The notes under the pieces were generated by a model that made no database searches, was not told the origin of the DNA, and saw nothing but the letters and a program-made list of their open reading frames with translations. Positions 17,232 to 25,640 of a stretch of 64,000 bases of DNA are shown here, piece by piece. This DNA is from Nocardioides massiliensis (GTDB lineage: Bacteria; Actinomycetota; Actinomycetes; Propionibacteriales; Nocardioidaceae), in assembly GCF_030811215.1 (NCBI RefSeq), contig NZ_JAUSQM010000001.1, forward strand, positions 992,001 to 1,056,000, given 5' to 3'. Both the position numbers and the translations under genes were made by a program. How positions within the stretch are numbered: the stretch's first letter is position 1; each line of letters opens with the position of its first letter.

Positions 17232-18397
17232 ATCCCGTAGACCCACGCCGCCGCGCGGTTGCGCGCGGCGAACTCGACGAACTTCTCGCGCACCCGATAG
17301 GTCGGGCGCAGGTACGCCGCCTGCAGCTCGGCGTGCAGGCGGTCGACCTCGTGGCGCAGGTCGCGCTCGACCCCGCGCAGCCGCACGGCCTCCTCGACCG
17401 CGACGGCGAGCGCCTCGACGCCCGCCTCGGCGACCTGCGCCTCGTCGGGGGCGTCGGGGTCGACGAAGTCACCGGTCGGGGGGTCCGGGCGGAGCTCGGC
17501 GAGGTCGCCGATGACGTCGTACCCCCGCTTGCCCAACGCCTCGATCCACGTCTCCGACAGCTCCGTGGCCCAGGCGTGGACGTCGGGGGGCAGCGCCAGG
17601 CGCGCGGAGTCGGTGCGCTGCGACAGCGTCTGGTGGACGAGCAGCTCACGCACGAGCGGGCGGTAGTCCTCCGGTGGGATCCGGTCGATGGCGTGGACGT
17701 TGAGGCGGCGGATCAGCGCGGACTCCGGCACGCCGAGAGAGGCGTTGACCCGGCTGCGCTCGGGCCGGTAGCGCTCGGCGTCGATCCCCAGGATGCCGGC
17801 GAACCGCTCCCACAACAGCTCGCGAGGAGCGCCGGGCCGCGGCACCGTGACGAGGTGGACCCGCTCGGGCGGCAGGGTGTCGCCCCACCGGGCCAGCACG
17901 TCGGGGACCTCCTGCACCCCCCAGAACCACGACGCCAGCCGGGAGCTGCGCTCGGGGTCCTGGATCTTGGCGAGGAACTTGGCGTAGGAGACGCGGCGGC
18001 GGTGCTTGACGTTCTCCTGCCACTCGGCGGGGATCTGGCGGACCAGGTCGCGCGCGGAGTAGACGACGTGCACCTCGGCGTCCCCGAACGACGCCATCGC
18101 TCGCGCCACCTGCGCGCGGGTGGCGATCGCGAGGATCTCGTGGCTGATCACGGCGAGGGCGCCGGGGCGACGTACCTCCTCGACCAGGCGGTCCCAGGCG
18201 CCGACGGCCTCCTTCTCCAGCCCGCCCCACGGCAGCTGCAGGAGGTCGAGGGCCGCGAGGAAGTGCGCGTCGAAGCGGTCGCCGGGGTAGCGCAGACCCT
18301 CGGTGGCGAGCGCGAAGCGGTGGTCGAAGAGCACGCTCTGCACGAACGACGTGCCGGTCTTGGGGGCACCGACGTGGATGATCACGCGGTCGGTCAC
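17192..18397 (-). CDS. Sulfotransferase-like protein B
   Basis: A 401-residue P-loop protein. IIHVGAPKTGTSFVQ at residues 6-20 is a PAPS 5'-phosphosulfate-binding loop of the sulfotransferase fold. HVVYSARDLVRQIPAEWQENVKHRRR near residue 110 fits the 3'-phosphate-binding segment. The C-terminal 90 residues include a heptad-rich helix (LRHEVDRLHAELQAAY) not needed for catalysis. It is the last of three same-strand genes. Its ATG overlaps the stop of the middle gene (ATGA), so the cassette is likely one operon. The acceptor (glycolipid or polysaccharide) is unknown. Confidence 0.82.
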   Translation of the reverse strand: MTDRVIIHVGAPKTGTSFVQSVLFDHRFALATEGLRYPGDRFDAHFLAALDLLQLPWGGLEKEAVGAWDRLVEEVRRPGALAVISHEILAIATRAQVARAMASFGDAEVHVVYSARDLVRQIPAEWQENVKHRRRVSYAKFLAKIQDPERSSRLASWFWGVQEVPDVLARWGDTLPPERVHLVTVPRPGAPRELLWERFAGILGIDAERYRPERSRVNASLGVPESALIRRLNVHAIDRIPPEDYRPLVRELLVHQTLSQRTDSARLALPPDVHAWATELSETWIEALGKRGYDVIGDLAELRPDPPTGDFVDPDAPDEAQVAEAGVEALAVAVEEAVRLRGVERDLRHEVDRLHAELQAAYLRPTYRVREKFVEFAARNRAAAWVYGIYRRARGNSSREA

Positions 18398-19725
18398 GAG
18401 CGCTCCTCCGGCACGGCAGCGGCCGCGGCCAGGACGAGGTCCAGCCCGCGGTCCAGGACGACCCCGAGATCAGGGGCGGACCGGACCGCCGCGGGTGTGG
18501 CCAGCAGCGCCGGGTCGCCGGCGACAGCGTAACGACCGGCGGCCGCGTCGGCGCCGAGCTCCTCGGCCAGCGACCGGGCGAGCCGTCCGATCCGGTCCTC
18601 GAACCCGCCCGGGGCCGCCAGCTGCGGGCGCTCCCCGGGACGGCCGAGCAGGGCGACCCCCGCCGCGGTGGCGCTCTCGCACCGCTCCGGCGACAGCGAG
18701 ACGCCGGCGATGCGGTGGACGCGCCGCAGCAGGTCGGCGGACTCCGCGTCGATCCCGCTGGGTTGCTGGGGGGCGGGGGGCAGGTCGGGCAAGCCGAGGG
18801 CCTCCGCGACGCGCGGCAGGAGCTTCTCCACGCTGGGGGCGAGGACGACGAGGGGCGGCGGGGTCGGGGGGGTGCGCGTGAGGGCACCGGCGATCCGGGT
18901 CCGCAGGTCACGCTTGGCCGGCGTCGCGTGGTGACGGGCGAGGGCCGGGAGGTTGACCGAGACCAGCAACCGGTCGGCGGTCCACTTGCTGAGGAAGTGG
19001 TGCCAGCGGATCGATGAGCCCCGCGCGACCCGGATCCCCCACGCCTCGGCGAGCATCGCCTCGACCGGCAGGCCCACGATGACCACCTGGGACTCGGGGC
19101 CCCCCTCGCGGTGACCGGCGGCGAGCAGGGCGGCGCGCACGGCGGCCGATGCCGCGGGCGGACCGGCGATGCGGAAGCGGACGACCGTGCCCCGGGTACG
19201 GCGGGGTGTCCCCATCGCCGCGCGAGGGGCCGGTTGCGGGCCGGGGAGGTGGGGGGCGGCGCGCACGAGCAGGTCCGGGAGGACCCCGGTCAGCACGCGC
19301 AGCAGTTCCTCGATCGGGACCCGTGCGGGGTCGGCCGGCCGCGCGCCGATCGCGTCAGAGCGCGCCTGCGCCTCCCCGGTGGCAGGGTCGAGGGCGACGA
19401 CCGGCAGGTGCGGCAGTCCGCGGCCGGGGCCCGGCGTGGCGAGGACGCGATCGGCGAGCACCGCGAACCGGGACTCCTCGAGCGCGGCGCCCTGCGTGGC
19501 TGCGCGGCGCTCGGCGAGCCGGCGTACGGCCTCGAGCTGAGCGGCCCCCGGGAGGTCGCGCTCGTCGGACGACATGACCCCCTGATGGCCGGTGGGAGCG
19601 CTCCCGGCCTGCTCGGTCCGCCAGGCCCGCCACGGCGTCGTGCCGCCGGCGGCGAGGTGGGCGGCCCACGCACGCACGGCCGCGGGGTGGTCGAGGGGGC
19701 GGTCTGACTCGGAAGGTGCGGTCAT
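18394..19725 (-). CDS. Divergent sulfotransferase-like paralogue lacking the P-loop
   Basis: A 443-residue protein that would normally be called hypothetical. Residues 213-247 (VVIVGLP, then LAEAWGIRVARGSSI and FLSKW) align in spacing with HVVYVVRDLARQLPAEWQ and FLDRM of its neighbour. Later blocks LVVLAPSVEKLLPRVAEALGL and IDAESADLLRRVHRIAGVSL align with VIVAPAGEPTREQRWDLYCAALGI and ITEAGALRAVNQRL. The N-terminus has no GAPxTGT/S loop; instead there is a 180-residue Ala/Pro/Arg-rich region. It may be a non-catalytic partner of the two flanking enzymes (inference). ATGA overlap downstream, 10-bp gap upstream. Confidence 0.7.
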   Translation of the reverse strand: MTAPSESDRPLDHPAAVRAWAAHLAAGGTTPWRAWRTEQAGSAPTGHQGVMSSDERDLPGAAQLEAVRRLAERRAATQGAALEESRFAVLADRVLATPGPGRGLPHLPVVALDPATGEAQARSDAIGARPADPARVPIEELLRVLTGVLPDLLVRAAPHLPGPQPAPRAAMGTPRRTRGTVVRFRIAGPPAASAAVRAALLAAGHREGGPESQVVIVGLPVEAMLAEAWGIRVARGSSIRWHHFLSKWTADRLLVSVNLPALARHHATPAKRDLRTRIAGALTRTPPTPPPLVVLAPSVEKLLPRVAEALGLPDLPPAPQQPSGIDAESADLLRRVHRIAGVSLSPERCESATAAGVALLGRPGERPQLAAPGGFEDRIGRLARSLAEELGADAAAGRYAVAGDPALLATPAAVRSAPDLGVVLDRGLDLVLAAAAAVPEERS

Positions 19726-19735
19726 CGGGCGCTCC

Positions 19736-20818
19736 TCAGCCGGCGCCGCGCAGCAGACGGGCAGCGCGGGCGAAGGCGGTCGGCTGGCCGGGCGGGAGGC
19801 GGCGGGCGGCCTGGACGGTCATGGTGGCGAGCAGGTCGAGGGCGGTGGTCGCGACGGCCGCCGGGTCGGGCTCGTCCGGGTCGGCCCACGTCGTGTCGGG
19901 GTCGGGGAGAGGCGACCACAGGTCCTCCACGCGCCCCACCACCTGCACGCCGGACCCGGTCAGCCAGTCGACCCACTCCTCGGTGATCCCGGCCGCCCAG
20001 GCGATCAGGTCGGGGCGCAGGGTGATCCGGTCGTCGGGCCCGCCGCCGGCGCCGGGCGAGCGGTGCCGGTTGTCGAGCGCCGTGCGGATGAGCTGGCGGC
20101 GCGTCATCGCGTCGTGCTCGACCTGCTGCAGCCGCTGGTTGACCGCCCGCAGGGCGCCGGCCTCGGTGATCGACAGCGGAGCGGGCACCTCGCCGACGTC
20201 GACCGGGGCCCACGCCGGATCGATGCCGAGCGCGGCGCAGTAGAGGTCCCAGCGCTGCTCACGCGTGGGCTCCCCGGCCGGGGCGACGATGACGTGCACG
20301 TGGTCCGGCTCCAGACCCGACGTCCAGCGCCGCAGCACGTCGGAGATGTCCTGGCTGCGCCAGAACTGCCGAGCGGCTCCGCCACGGCGCTCGACCATGC
20401 GGTCGAGGAAGCGCGCGTAGGTCCAGCTGCGCCCCCGCTTCAGGCTCTCCTGCCACTCCGCCGGCAGCTGGCGCGCGAGGTCGCGCACGACGTACACCAC
20501 GTGCAGGTCCCTCTTGCGGAAGGCGTCCAGCGCGCGCTGCGCCTCCGCGCTGCGCGCCCCGGCGAGCACGTCGTAGCTGATCACCGCGGTGCCGTCGACC
20601 CGGTTCGTGGCCTTGACCAGCTGATCCCACTGCCCCGACACGTCGACGGAGCCGTAGCGGCGACCGACCAGGTCGAAGGCAGCGGCCGCCTGGCCCTCGG
20701 GCACGGGGACCTGCACGCCGTGCGCGGCCAGCGACTCGCGGTTGGCGGCCAGCCGGCGGTGGAGGTAGGACGACCCGGTCCGCGGCGCACCCACGTGGAG
20801 GTAGACGGCGCGGCTCAT
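19736..20818 (-). CDS. Sulfotransferase-like protein A
   Basis: A 360-residue P-loop sulfotransferase-fold protein and the first gene of the three-gene cassette. YLHVGAPRTGSSYLHRRL at residues 6-23 is the PAPS-binding loop. LHVVYVVRDLARQLPAEWQESLKRGRSW near residue 125 carries the second nucleotide-contacting block. Unlike protein B it has no C-terminal coiled coil. ATG 20818 is preceded after six bases by CACAAT, and the longer reading to 20944 lacks family sequence. Two such genes around a related P-loop-less gene suggest a dedicated modification cassette, but no glycosyltransferase or PAPS-synthesis gene adjoins it. Confidence 0.82.
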   Translation of the reverse strand: MSRAVYLHVGAPRTGSSYLHRRLAANRESLAAHGVQVPVPEGQAAAAFDLVGRRYGSVDVSGQWDQLVKATNRVDGTAVISYDVLAGARSAEAQRALDAFRKRDLHVVYVVRDLARQLPAEWQESLKRGRSWTYARFLDRMVERRGGAARQFWRSQDISDVLRRWTSGLEPDHVHVIVAPAGEPTREQRWDLYCAALGIDPAWAPVDVGEVPAPLSITEAGALRAVNQRLQQVEHDAMTRRQLIRTALDNRHRSPGAGGGPDDRITLRPDLIAWAAGITEEWVDWLTGSGVQVVGRVEDLWSPLPDPDTTWADPDEPDPAAVATTALDLLATMTVQAARRLPPGQPTAFARAARLLRGAG

Positions 20819-20824
20819 ATCGGC

Positions 20825-20830
20825 ATTGTG
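20825..20830 (-). promoter_or_regulatory. -10 box of the sulfotransferase cassette
   Basis: CACAAT on the minus strand ends six bases before ATG 20818. It is the only plausible promoter seen ahead of the three-gene cassette. Confidence 0.4.
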
Positions 20831-20879
20831 CCCGACGCCCCGAGGCGCGGCGCTCCTGGTGCCACCGGCACCGATGCGG

Positions 20880-21836
20880 TCAGCCGCGCGCCCGCACCAC
20901 CCGGGATGCGCTCGGGCGACCGAGCTCCCCGGCCATCCACGCACTGGTGGTGATGAGGGCGTCGAGGTCGACGCCGGTGCGGACCCCGAGTCCCTCGAGC
21001 ATCCAGACCAGGTCCTCGGTCGCGAGGTTGCCGGTGGCCGACTCGGCGTACGGACAACCCCCGAGCCCGCCCGCGCTCGCGTCGAAGGTGCGCGCCCCCG
21101 CCTCGAGTGCGGCGTACGTGTTGGTCAGCGCCTGGCCGTAGGTGTCGTGGAAGTGCAGCGCGAGCTGGTCCGTGCCGACGCCGGCGTCGGCGTACGCCGC
21201 CAGCAGCGCGCGGACGTGGCCCGGCGTCCCGACGCCGATCGTGTCGCCGAGGCTGAGCTGGTCGCACCCGAGCTCGAGCAGGCGTACGCCGGACTCCACC
21301 ACCTGGCGCAGCGGCACCTCGCCCTCCCACGGATCGCCGAAGCACATGGAGAGGTAGCCGCGCACGCGCATCCCGGCCTCGCGGGCCCGAGTGACGGTGG
21401 GGGCGAACATCGCGAACTGGTCCTCGAAGGACCGGTTGAGGTTGCGTCGGGCGAAGGTCTCGGTGGCGCTGGCGAAGATCGCGACGTGGCGACACCCCAG
21501 CTCGATCGCCCGGTCGAGGCCCCGCTCGTTGGGCACGAGCACCGGGAGGTCGCGCGCGGTCTCCCCGAGCGCGTCGTCGGCCGCGAGGGCGGTGAGCAGG
21601 TCGGCGGCGTCGGCCAGCTGCGGCACCCACTTCGGGTGGACGAAGCTGGTCGCCTCGACGATCGGCAGACCGGCGGCGACCAGGCGTTGCACGAACTCCA
21701 CCTTCGTCGCGGTCGGGATCACGCCCGCTTCGTTCTGCAGGCCGTCGCGCGGGCCGACCTCCCAGATCGTCACCTCGGCATCGGTCCCCACGGCGGGCGC
21801 GGGGTGGGTCGCGGGCCTGCGCAGCACTCCGGTCAT
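20880..21836 (-). CDS. Hydroxymethylglutaryl-CoA lyase
   Basis: Cleaves HMG-CoA to acetyl-CoA and acetoacetate, the last step of leucine breakdown. The 318-residue TIM-barrel protein shows IWEVGPRDGLQNEAG near residue 25, EATSFVHPKWVPQLADA, and GGLGGCPYAESATGN near residue 260, which holds the catalytic cysteine. Metal-binding histidines are in LALHFHDTYGQA. Its ATG overlaps the stop of the biotin carboxylase gene (ATGA), so the two are translationally coupled. This partner identifies the upstream carboxylase as methylcrotonyl-CoA carboxylase. Confidence 0.95.
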   Translation of the reverse strand: MTGVLRRPATHPAPAVGTDAEVTIWEVGPRDGLQNEAGVIPTATKVEFVQRLVAAGLPIVEATSFVHPKWVPQLADAADLLTALAADDALGETARDLPVLVPNERGLDRAIELGCRHVAIFASATETFARRNLNRSFEDQFAMFAPTVTRAREAGMRVRGYLSMCFGDPWEGEVPLRQVVESGVRLLELGCDQLSLGDTIGVGTPGHVRALLAAYADAGVGTDQLALHFHDTYGQALTNTYAALEAGARTFDASAGGLGGCPYAESATGNLATEDLVWMLEGLGVRTGVDLDALITTSAWMAGELGRPSASRVVRARG

Positions 21837-23788
21837 GCGGTCTGCTCCTCCACCTCGATGAGCACGGTGCCCAACGCGACCTGCTCGCCGGCGGTCGCGC
21901 CGACCGCCACCACGGTGCCGTCGAAGGGCGCCGTCAGCGCGAGCTCCATCTTCATCGCCTCCATCGCGCCGAGGCGCTGCCCGGCGGTGACGGTGTCGCC
22001 CACGGCGACGGTGAGGTCGAGCACCGTGCCGGGCATCGGGGCGGTGATCGAGCCGGCGCCGGGGTCGGCAAGGGCGACGGTGAACGGGTCAGGGCGGGCG
22101 ATCACCGTGCGCTGGCCGTTGTCGACCACCTCGACCCGGTCCTGGCGGCGCTGCACCCAGGCGACGTGGTCGGGGGTGCCGGCGTAGCGGGGGTCCGCGC
22201 GCAGCACGAGCCGCACGACCCCGTCGGCATGGTCGGTGCGGGCGACCTCGACGACCCGCACGCCGTTGACGACGGCCGCGCGCGGCCCGGTGCGGTCGGC
22301 GCGACCGCCCAGGTCCGGCAGGTAGCCCGGACCGCGACCGCCGCTCGCGCGCCACCCGTCCGCCTGCCAAGCCGTGCCGGCGGTTGACTCCTCGTGGTGG
22401 AGCAGCTCGGCGTACGCCGCGGCGAGGTCGGGGCCGTCGTGGGACGGGGCGAACAGCTCGGTGCGGTCCAGCCACGCCGTGTCGATCGCCGCCCCCGTGA
22501 ACTCCTCGCTCGCGACCAGCTCGCGGAGGAACCCGGTGTTGGTGGTCAGGCCGAGGACGGCGGTGTCGTCGAGCGCCGCGACCAGCCGGCGGCGTGCCTG
22601 CTCACGATCGGCGCCGGCGGCGATCACCTTGCCCAGCATCGGGTCGTAGGCCGTGCTCACGACGCCGCCGGGCTCGAGCGCAGCGTCGACGCGGACGCCG
22701 ACACCCTCCGGCCAGTGCACGAACCCCGCCCGGCCGGCCTGCGGCAGGAACCCGCCGTACGCGTCCTCCGCATAGACCCGCGCCTCGATGGCGTGCCCCA
22801 CGAGCCGGATGTCGTCCTGGCTGAAGTCGAGCGGCTCGCCCGCGGCGACCCGCAGCTGCAACTCGACCAGGTCGGGGTGCGCCCCGGCGACCGTCACCGC
22901 GAGCTCGGTGACGGGATGCTCGACCTGGAGGCGGGTGTTCATCTCCAGGAAGTACGCCGCACCGGTCGCCTCGTCGAGCAGGAACTCGACCGTGCCGGCG
23001 CCGGAGTAGCCCACCTCGCGGGCCAGGGCGACGGCAGCGCCGGTGACCTCCGCGCGCGTCGCCTCGGTGATGGTGGGCGCGGGCGCCTCCTCGAGCACCT
23101 TCTGATGACGGCGCTGGGTCGAGCAGTCGCGCTCGAAGAGGTGGACGACGTTGCCGTGGTCGTCGCCGAGCACCTGCACCTCGATGTGGCGCCCGCGCTC
23201 GACGTACTTCTCCACCAGCAGCGTCGCGTCACCGAAGGCGTGCTCGGCCTCCCGCGCAGCCGCGGCCACCGCGTCGGCGTACTCCTCCGCGCTGCGGACC
23301 ACCCGCATGCCCTTGCCCCCGCCCCCGGCCGCGGCCTTGACGAGCACGGGGAACTCCAGGTGGTCAGCGCTCCCTTGGGTGGTCGAGCTTGTCGAGACCC
23401 CCCACGCCGGCACCACCGGCACCCCGGCCTTCTCGGCGATCTCCCGCGCGGCGTCCTTGCGGCCCATCGCGTCCATCACCGCGGCACTCGGGCCGACGAG
23501 GCGGATGCCCGCGTCCTCGAGCGCCCGCGCGAACGCTGCCCGCTCGGACAGGAAGCCGTAGCCGGGGTGGACCGCGTCAGCCCCGGACTCCCGCGCGGCG
23601 GCGACCACGGCGTCGACGTCGAGGTAGCTCGCGACGCCGACGGCGAGGTCGGCCTCGCGCACGTGCGGCGCGGCGGCGTCGAGGTCGGTGTGGATCGCGA
23701 CCGTGGTCAGTCCGAGGCGACGGCAGGTGCGGATCACCCGGAGGGCGATCTCCCCGCGGTTGGCGATGAGGACGGTACGGATCGTCAT
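21833..23788 (-). CDS. Methylcrotonyl-CoA carboxylase biotin-carrying (alpha) subunit
   Basis: A 651-residue biotin carboxylase plus carrier protein. The N-terminus has TVLIANRGEIALRVIR. The ATP-grasp glycine loop FPVLVKAAAGGGGKGMRVV sits near residue 155, with MNTRLQVEHPVTE downstream. The C-terminal biotinyl domain has AMKMEL, whose lysine is biotinylated. Together with the next subunit it carboxylates 3-methylcrotonyl-CoA in leucine catabolism (assigned by context with HMG-CoA lyase). ATG 23788 has AAGGAG six bases upstream, better than ATG 23794. A dispersed repeat inserts VSTSSTTQGS just before the glycine loop. Confidence 0.93.
   Translation of the reverse strand: MTIRTVLIANRGEIALRVIRTCRRLGLTTVAIHTDLDAAAPHVREADLAVGVASYLDVDAVVAAARESGADAVHPGYGFLSERAAFARALEDAGIRLVGPSAAVMDAMGRKDAAREIAEKAGVPVVPAWGVSTSSTTQGSADHLEFPVLVKAAAGGGGKGMRVVRSAEEYADAVAAAAREAEHAFGDATLLVEKYVERGRHIEVQVLGDDHGNVVHLFERDCSTQRRHQKVLEEAPAPTITEATRAEVTGAAVALAREVGYSGAGTVEFLLDEATGAAYFLEMNTRLQVEHPVTELAVTVAGAHPDLVELQLRVAAGEPLDFSQDDIRLVGHAIEARVYAEDAYGGFLPQAGRAGFVHWPEGVGVRVDAALEPGGVVSTAYDPMLGKVIAAGADREQARRRLVAALDDTAVLGLTTNTGFLRELVASEEFTGAAIDTAWLDRTELFAPSHDGPDLAAAYAELLHHEESTAGTAWQADGWRASGGRGPGYLPDLGGRADRTGPRAAVVNGVRVVEVARTDHADGVVRLVLRADPRYAGTPDHVAWVQRRQDRVEVVDNGQRTVIARPDPFTVALADPGAGSITAPMPGTVLDLTVAVGDTVTAGQRLGAMEAMKMELALTAPFDGTVVAVGATAGEQVALGTVLIEVEEQTA
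23372..23402 (-). repeat. Dispersed repeat copy inside the biotin carboxylase gene
   Basis: On the minus strand the copy begins GGTCTCGACAAGCTCGACC and continues to GGGAGC. It is the same unit as the one at the pheA start, read in the same frame (STSS...QGS). The frame is kept. Confidence 0.8.
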
Positions 23789-23950
23789 GTCCATCTCCTT
23801 CTCATCGATGCCTCGACCCGCCCGTCGCGACCTCGTTCCGGTTCCTGAGTGACGGCGACGGAGGAGCCGTTGTATCGAAGGGCGGTCGCGGGGCTTGCTC
23901 GACCTGAGCTCACCACGCGCTCTGCTCCTTCGTCGCAGATCACTGTGAGC

Positions 23951-25537
23951 TCACATCCGGAAGACGCCGAAGTCCGGCATCGGGGTGGGTGTCGGGTCGG
24001 AGGCGGCGACCTCGAGCGCGAGGCCGAGCACGCGGCGGGTGTCACGCGGGTCGATGACACCGTCGTCCCAGAGGCGGGCGGTGGAGTAGTACGCCGACCC
24101 CTGGGCCTCGTACTGCTCGCGGATCGGCGCCTTGAACGCCTCCTCGTCGTCCGCGCTCCAGGTGTCACCGCGGCGCTCGATGCCGTCGCGGCGCACGGTG
24201 GCGAGGACGGAGGCGGCCTGCTCCCCACCCATCACGGAGATCTTGGCGTTGGGCCACATCCACAAGAAACGCGGGTCGTAGGCGCGCCCGCACATGCCGT
24301 AGTTGCCGGCGCCGTAGGACCCGCCGATGACGACGGTGAACTTCGGGACGACGCTGCTGGCGACGGCGGTGACGAGCTTGGCGCCGTCGCGGGCGATGCC
24401 GCGGTTCTCGTACTCGCGCCCCACCATGAAGCCGGTGATGTTCTGCAGGAACACGATCGGCACGCCGCGCTGGTTGCACAGCTCGATGAAGTGCGCGCCC
24501 TTGAGGGAGGACTCCGAGAACAGGATGCCGTTGTTGGCGACGATCCCGACCGGGTGGCCGTGGATGCGCGCGAACCCGCAGACCAGGGTCTCGCCGTACA
24601 GCTGCTTGAACTCGTGGAAGCGGCTGGCGTCGACGATCCGGCGGATCACCTCGCGCACGTCGTACGGCGTCCGGGACTCGACCGGGACGACGTCGAGCAG
24701 CTCCTCGGGATCGAGGACGGGGTCCTCGGTGGGGTACGGCGCTGGGGCGGCCCCTTCCGCCGGTCGAGCTTGTCGAGACCCCCGCTCACAGGTGGCCACG
24801 ATCGAGCGCACGATCGCCAGCGCGTGGTCGTCGTCGTCGGCGAGGTGGTCGACCACGCCGGAGGTGCGGGCGTGCACGTCGCCGCCGCCGAGCTCCTCGG
24901 CCGTGACGACCTCGCCGGTCGCGGCCTTCACCAGCGGCGGACCGCCGAGGAAGATCGTGCCCTGCTCCTTGACGATGACCGTCTCGTCGCTCATCGCGGG
25001 CACATAGGCGCCACCCGCGGTGCACGAGCCCATGACCGCCGCGATCTGCGGGATCCCGGCAGCCGACATCTGGGCCTGGTTGAAGAAGATCCGGCCGAAG
25101 TGCTCGCGGTCGGGGAAGACCTCGTCCTGCATCGGCAGGAACGCGCCGCCGGAGTCGACGAGGTAGATGCACGGGAGCCGGTTCTCGCGAGCGACGGTCT
25201 GTGCGCGCAGGTGCTTCTTGACCGTGATCGGGTAGTAGGTGCCGCCCTTCACCGTCGCGTCGTTGGCGACGATCATGCACAGCCGGCCGTTGACCCGGCC
25301 GATGCCGGCGACCACGCCGGCACTGGGGACGGCATCGGGGGCACCTGGCTCGCCGTACATCCCCGTCGCCGCCAGCGGTGCGAGCTCCAGGAACGGGCTG
25401 CCCGGGTCGAGCAGCCGGTCGACCCGCTCACGCGCCAGCAGCTTGCCGCGGGAGAGGTGCTTCGCGCGGGCCGCCTCGGGTCCCCCCTCGCGCACCACGG
25501 CCAACCGGGCGTGCAGGTCGTCGACGAGTTCTCTCAC
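23951..25537 (-). CDS. Methylcrotonyl-CoA carboxylase carboxyltransferase (beta) subunit
   Basis: A 528-residue carboxyltransferase with the two crotonase-fold halves of acyl-CoA carboxylases. Conserved stretches are [55 protein letters not shown], then [15 protein letters not shown] and [22 protein letters not shown], which match MccB-type enzymes. GTG 25537 follows GGGAGA. It heads the three-gene operon and is followed after 162 bp by the alpha subunit. That gap contains two TGAGCTCA copies (23905 and 23946) that could pair as a weak hairpin. A repeat-derived segment [12 protein letters not shown] lies in the linker between the two halves. Confidence 0.94.
   Translation of the reverse strand: MRELVDDLHARLAVVREGGPEAARAKHLSRGKLLARERVDRLLDPGSPFLELAPLAATGMYGEPGAPDAVPSAGVVAGIGRVNGRLCMIVANDATVKGGTYYPITVKKHLRAQTVARENRLPCIYLVDSGGAFLPMQDEVFPDREHFGRIFFNQAQMSAAGIPQIAAVMGSCTAGGAYVPAMSDETVIVKEQGTIFLGGPPLVKAATGEVVTAEELGGGDVHARTSGVVDHLADDDDHALAIVRSIVATCERGSRQARPAEGAAPAPYPTEDPVLDPEELLDVVPVESRTPYDVREVIRRIVDASRFHEFKQLYGETLVCGFARIHGHPVGIVANNGILFSESSLKGAHFIELCNQRGVPIVFLQNITGFMVGREYENRGIARDGAKLVTAVASSVVPKFTVVIGGSYGAGNYGMCGRAYDPRFLWMWPNAKISVMGGEQAASVLATVRRDGIERRGDTWSADDEEAFKAPIREQYEAQGSAYYSTARLWDDGVIDPRDTRRVLGLALEVAASDPTPTPMPDFGVFRM
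24762..24783 (-). repeat. Dispersed repeat copy inside the carboxyltransferase gene
   Basis: On the minus strand it reads GGTCTCGACAAGCTCGACC plus flanks, with a 19-base identity to the copy at 23372-23402. It is translated in a different frame here (SRQAR). It falls in a variable linker. Confidence 0.8.
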
Positions 25538-25550
25538 GCTGTCTCCCGTC

Positions 25551-25573
25551 GGTCGAGCGAAGTCGAGACCCGG
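25551..25573. repeat. Variant dispersed repeat in the mcc leader
   Basis: GGTCGAGCGAAGTCGAGACC is a variant of the same inverted-repeat family with GCGAAG in the centre. It lies in the 5' leader of the carboxyltransferase gene. Confidence 0.7.
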
Positions 25574-25591
25574 TGGCCCCGCGCGCCGCCC

Positions 25592-25620
25592 ATGTTAATG
25601 ATCGTTAACCTGCGCGTCCA
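25592..25620 (-). promoter_or_regulatory. Operator-promoter of the mcc operon
   Basis: The palindrome GTTAATGATCGTTAAC (25594-25609, one mismatched pair per arm) lies in a TGGACG - 17 bases - TAACAT promoter for the minus-strand operon. It also reaches the -35 region of the plus-strand PLP gene. A TetR-type operator is likely. The regulator at 26725 is the nearest candidate. Confidence 0.55.
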
Positions 25621-25628
25621 GGGGTCGC

Positions 25629-25634
25629 TAGGGT
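25629..25634 (+). promoter_or_regulatory. -10 box of the leaderless PLP-enzyme gene
   Basis: TAGGGT ends six bases before ATG 25641. Confidence 0.45.
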
Positions 25635-25640
25635 CGGCGG

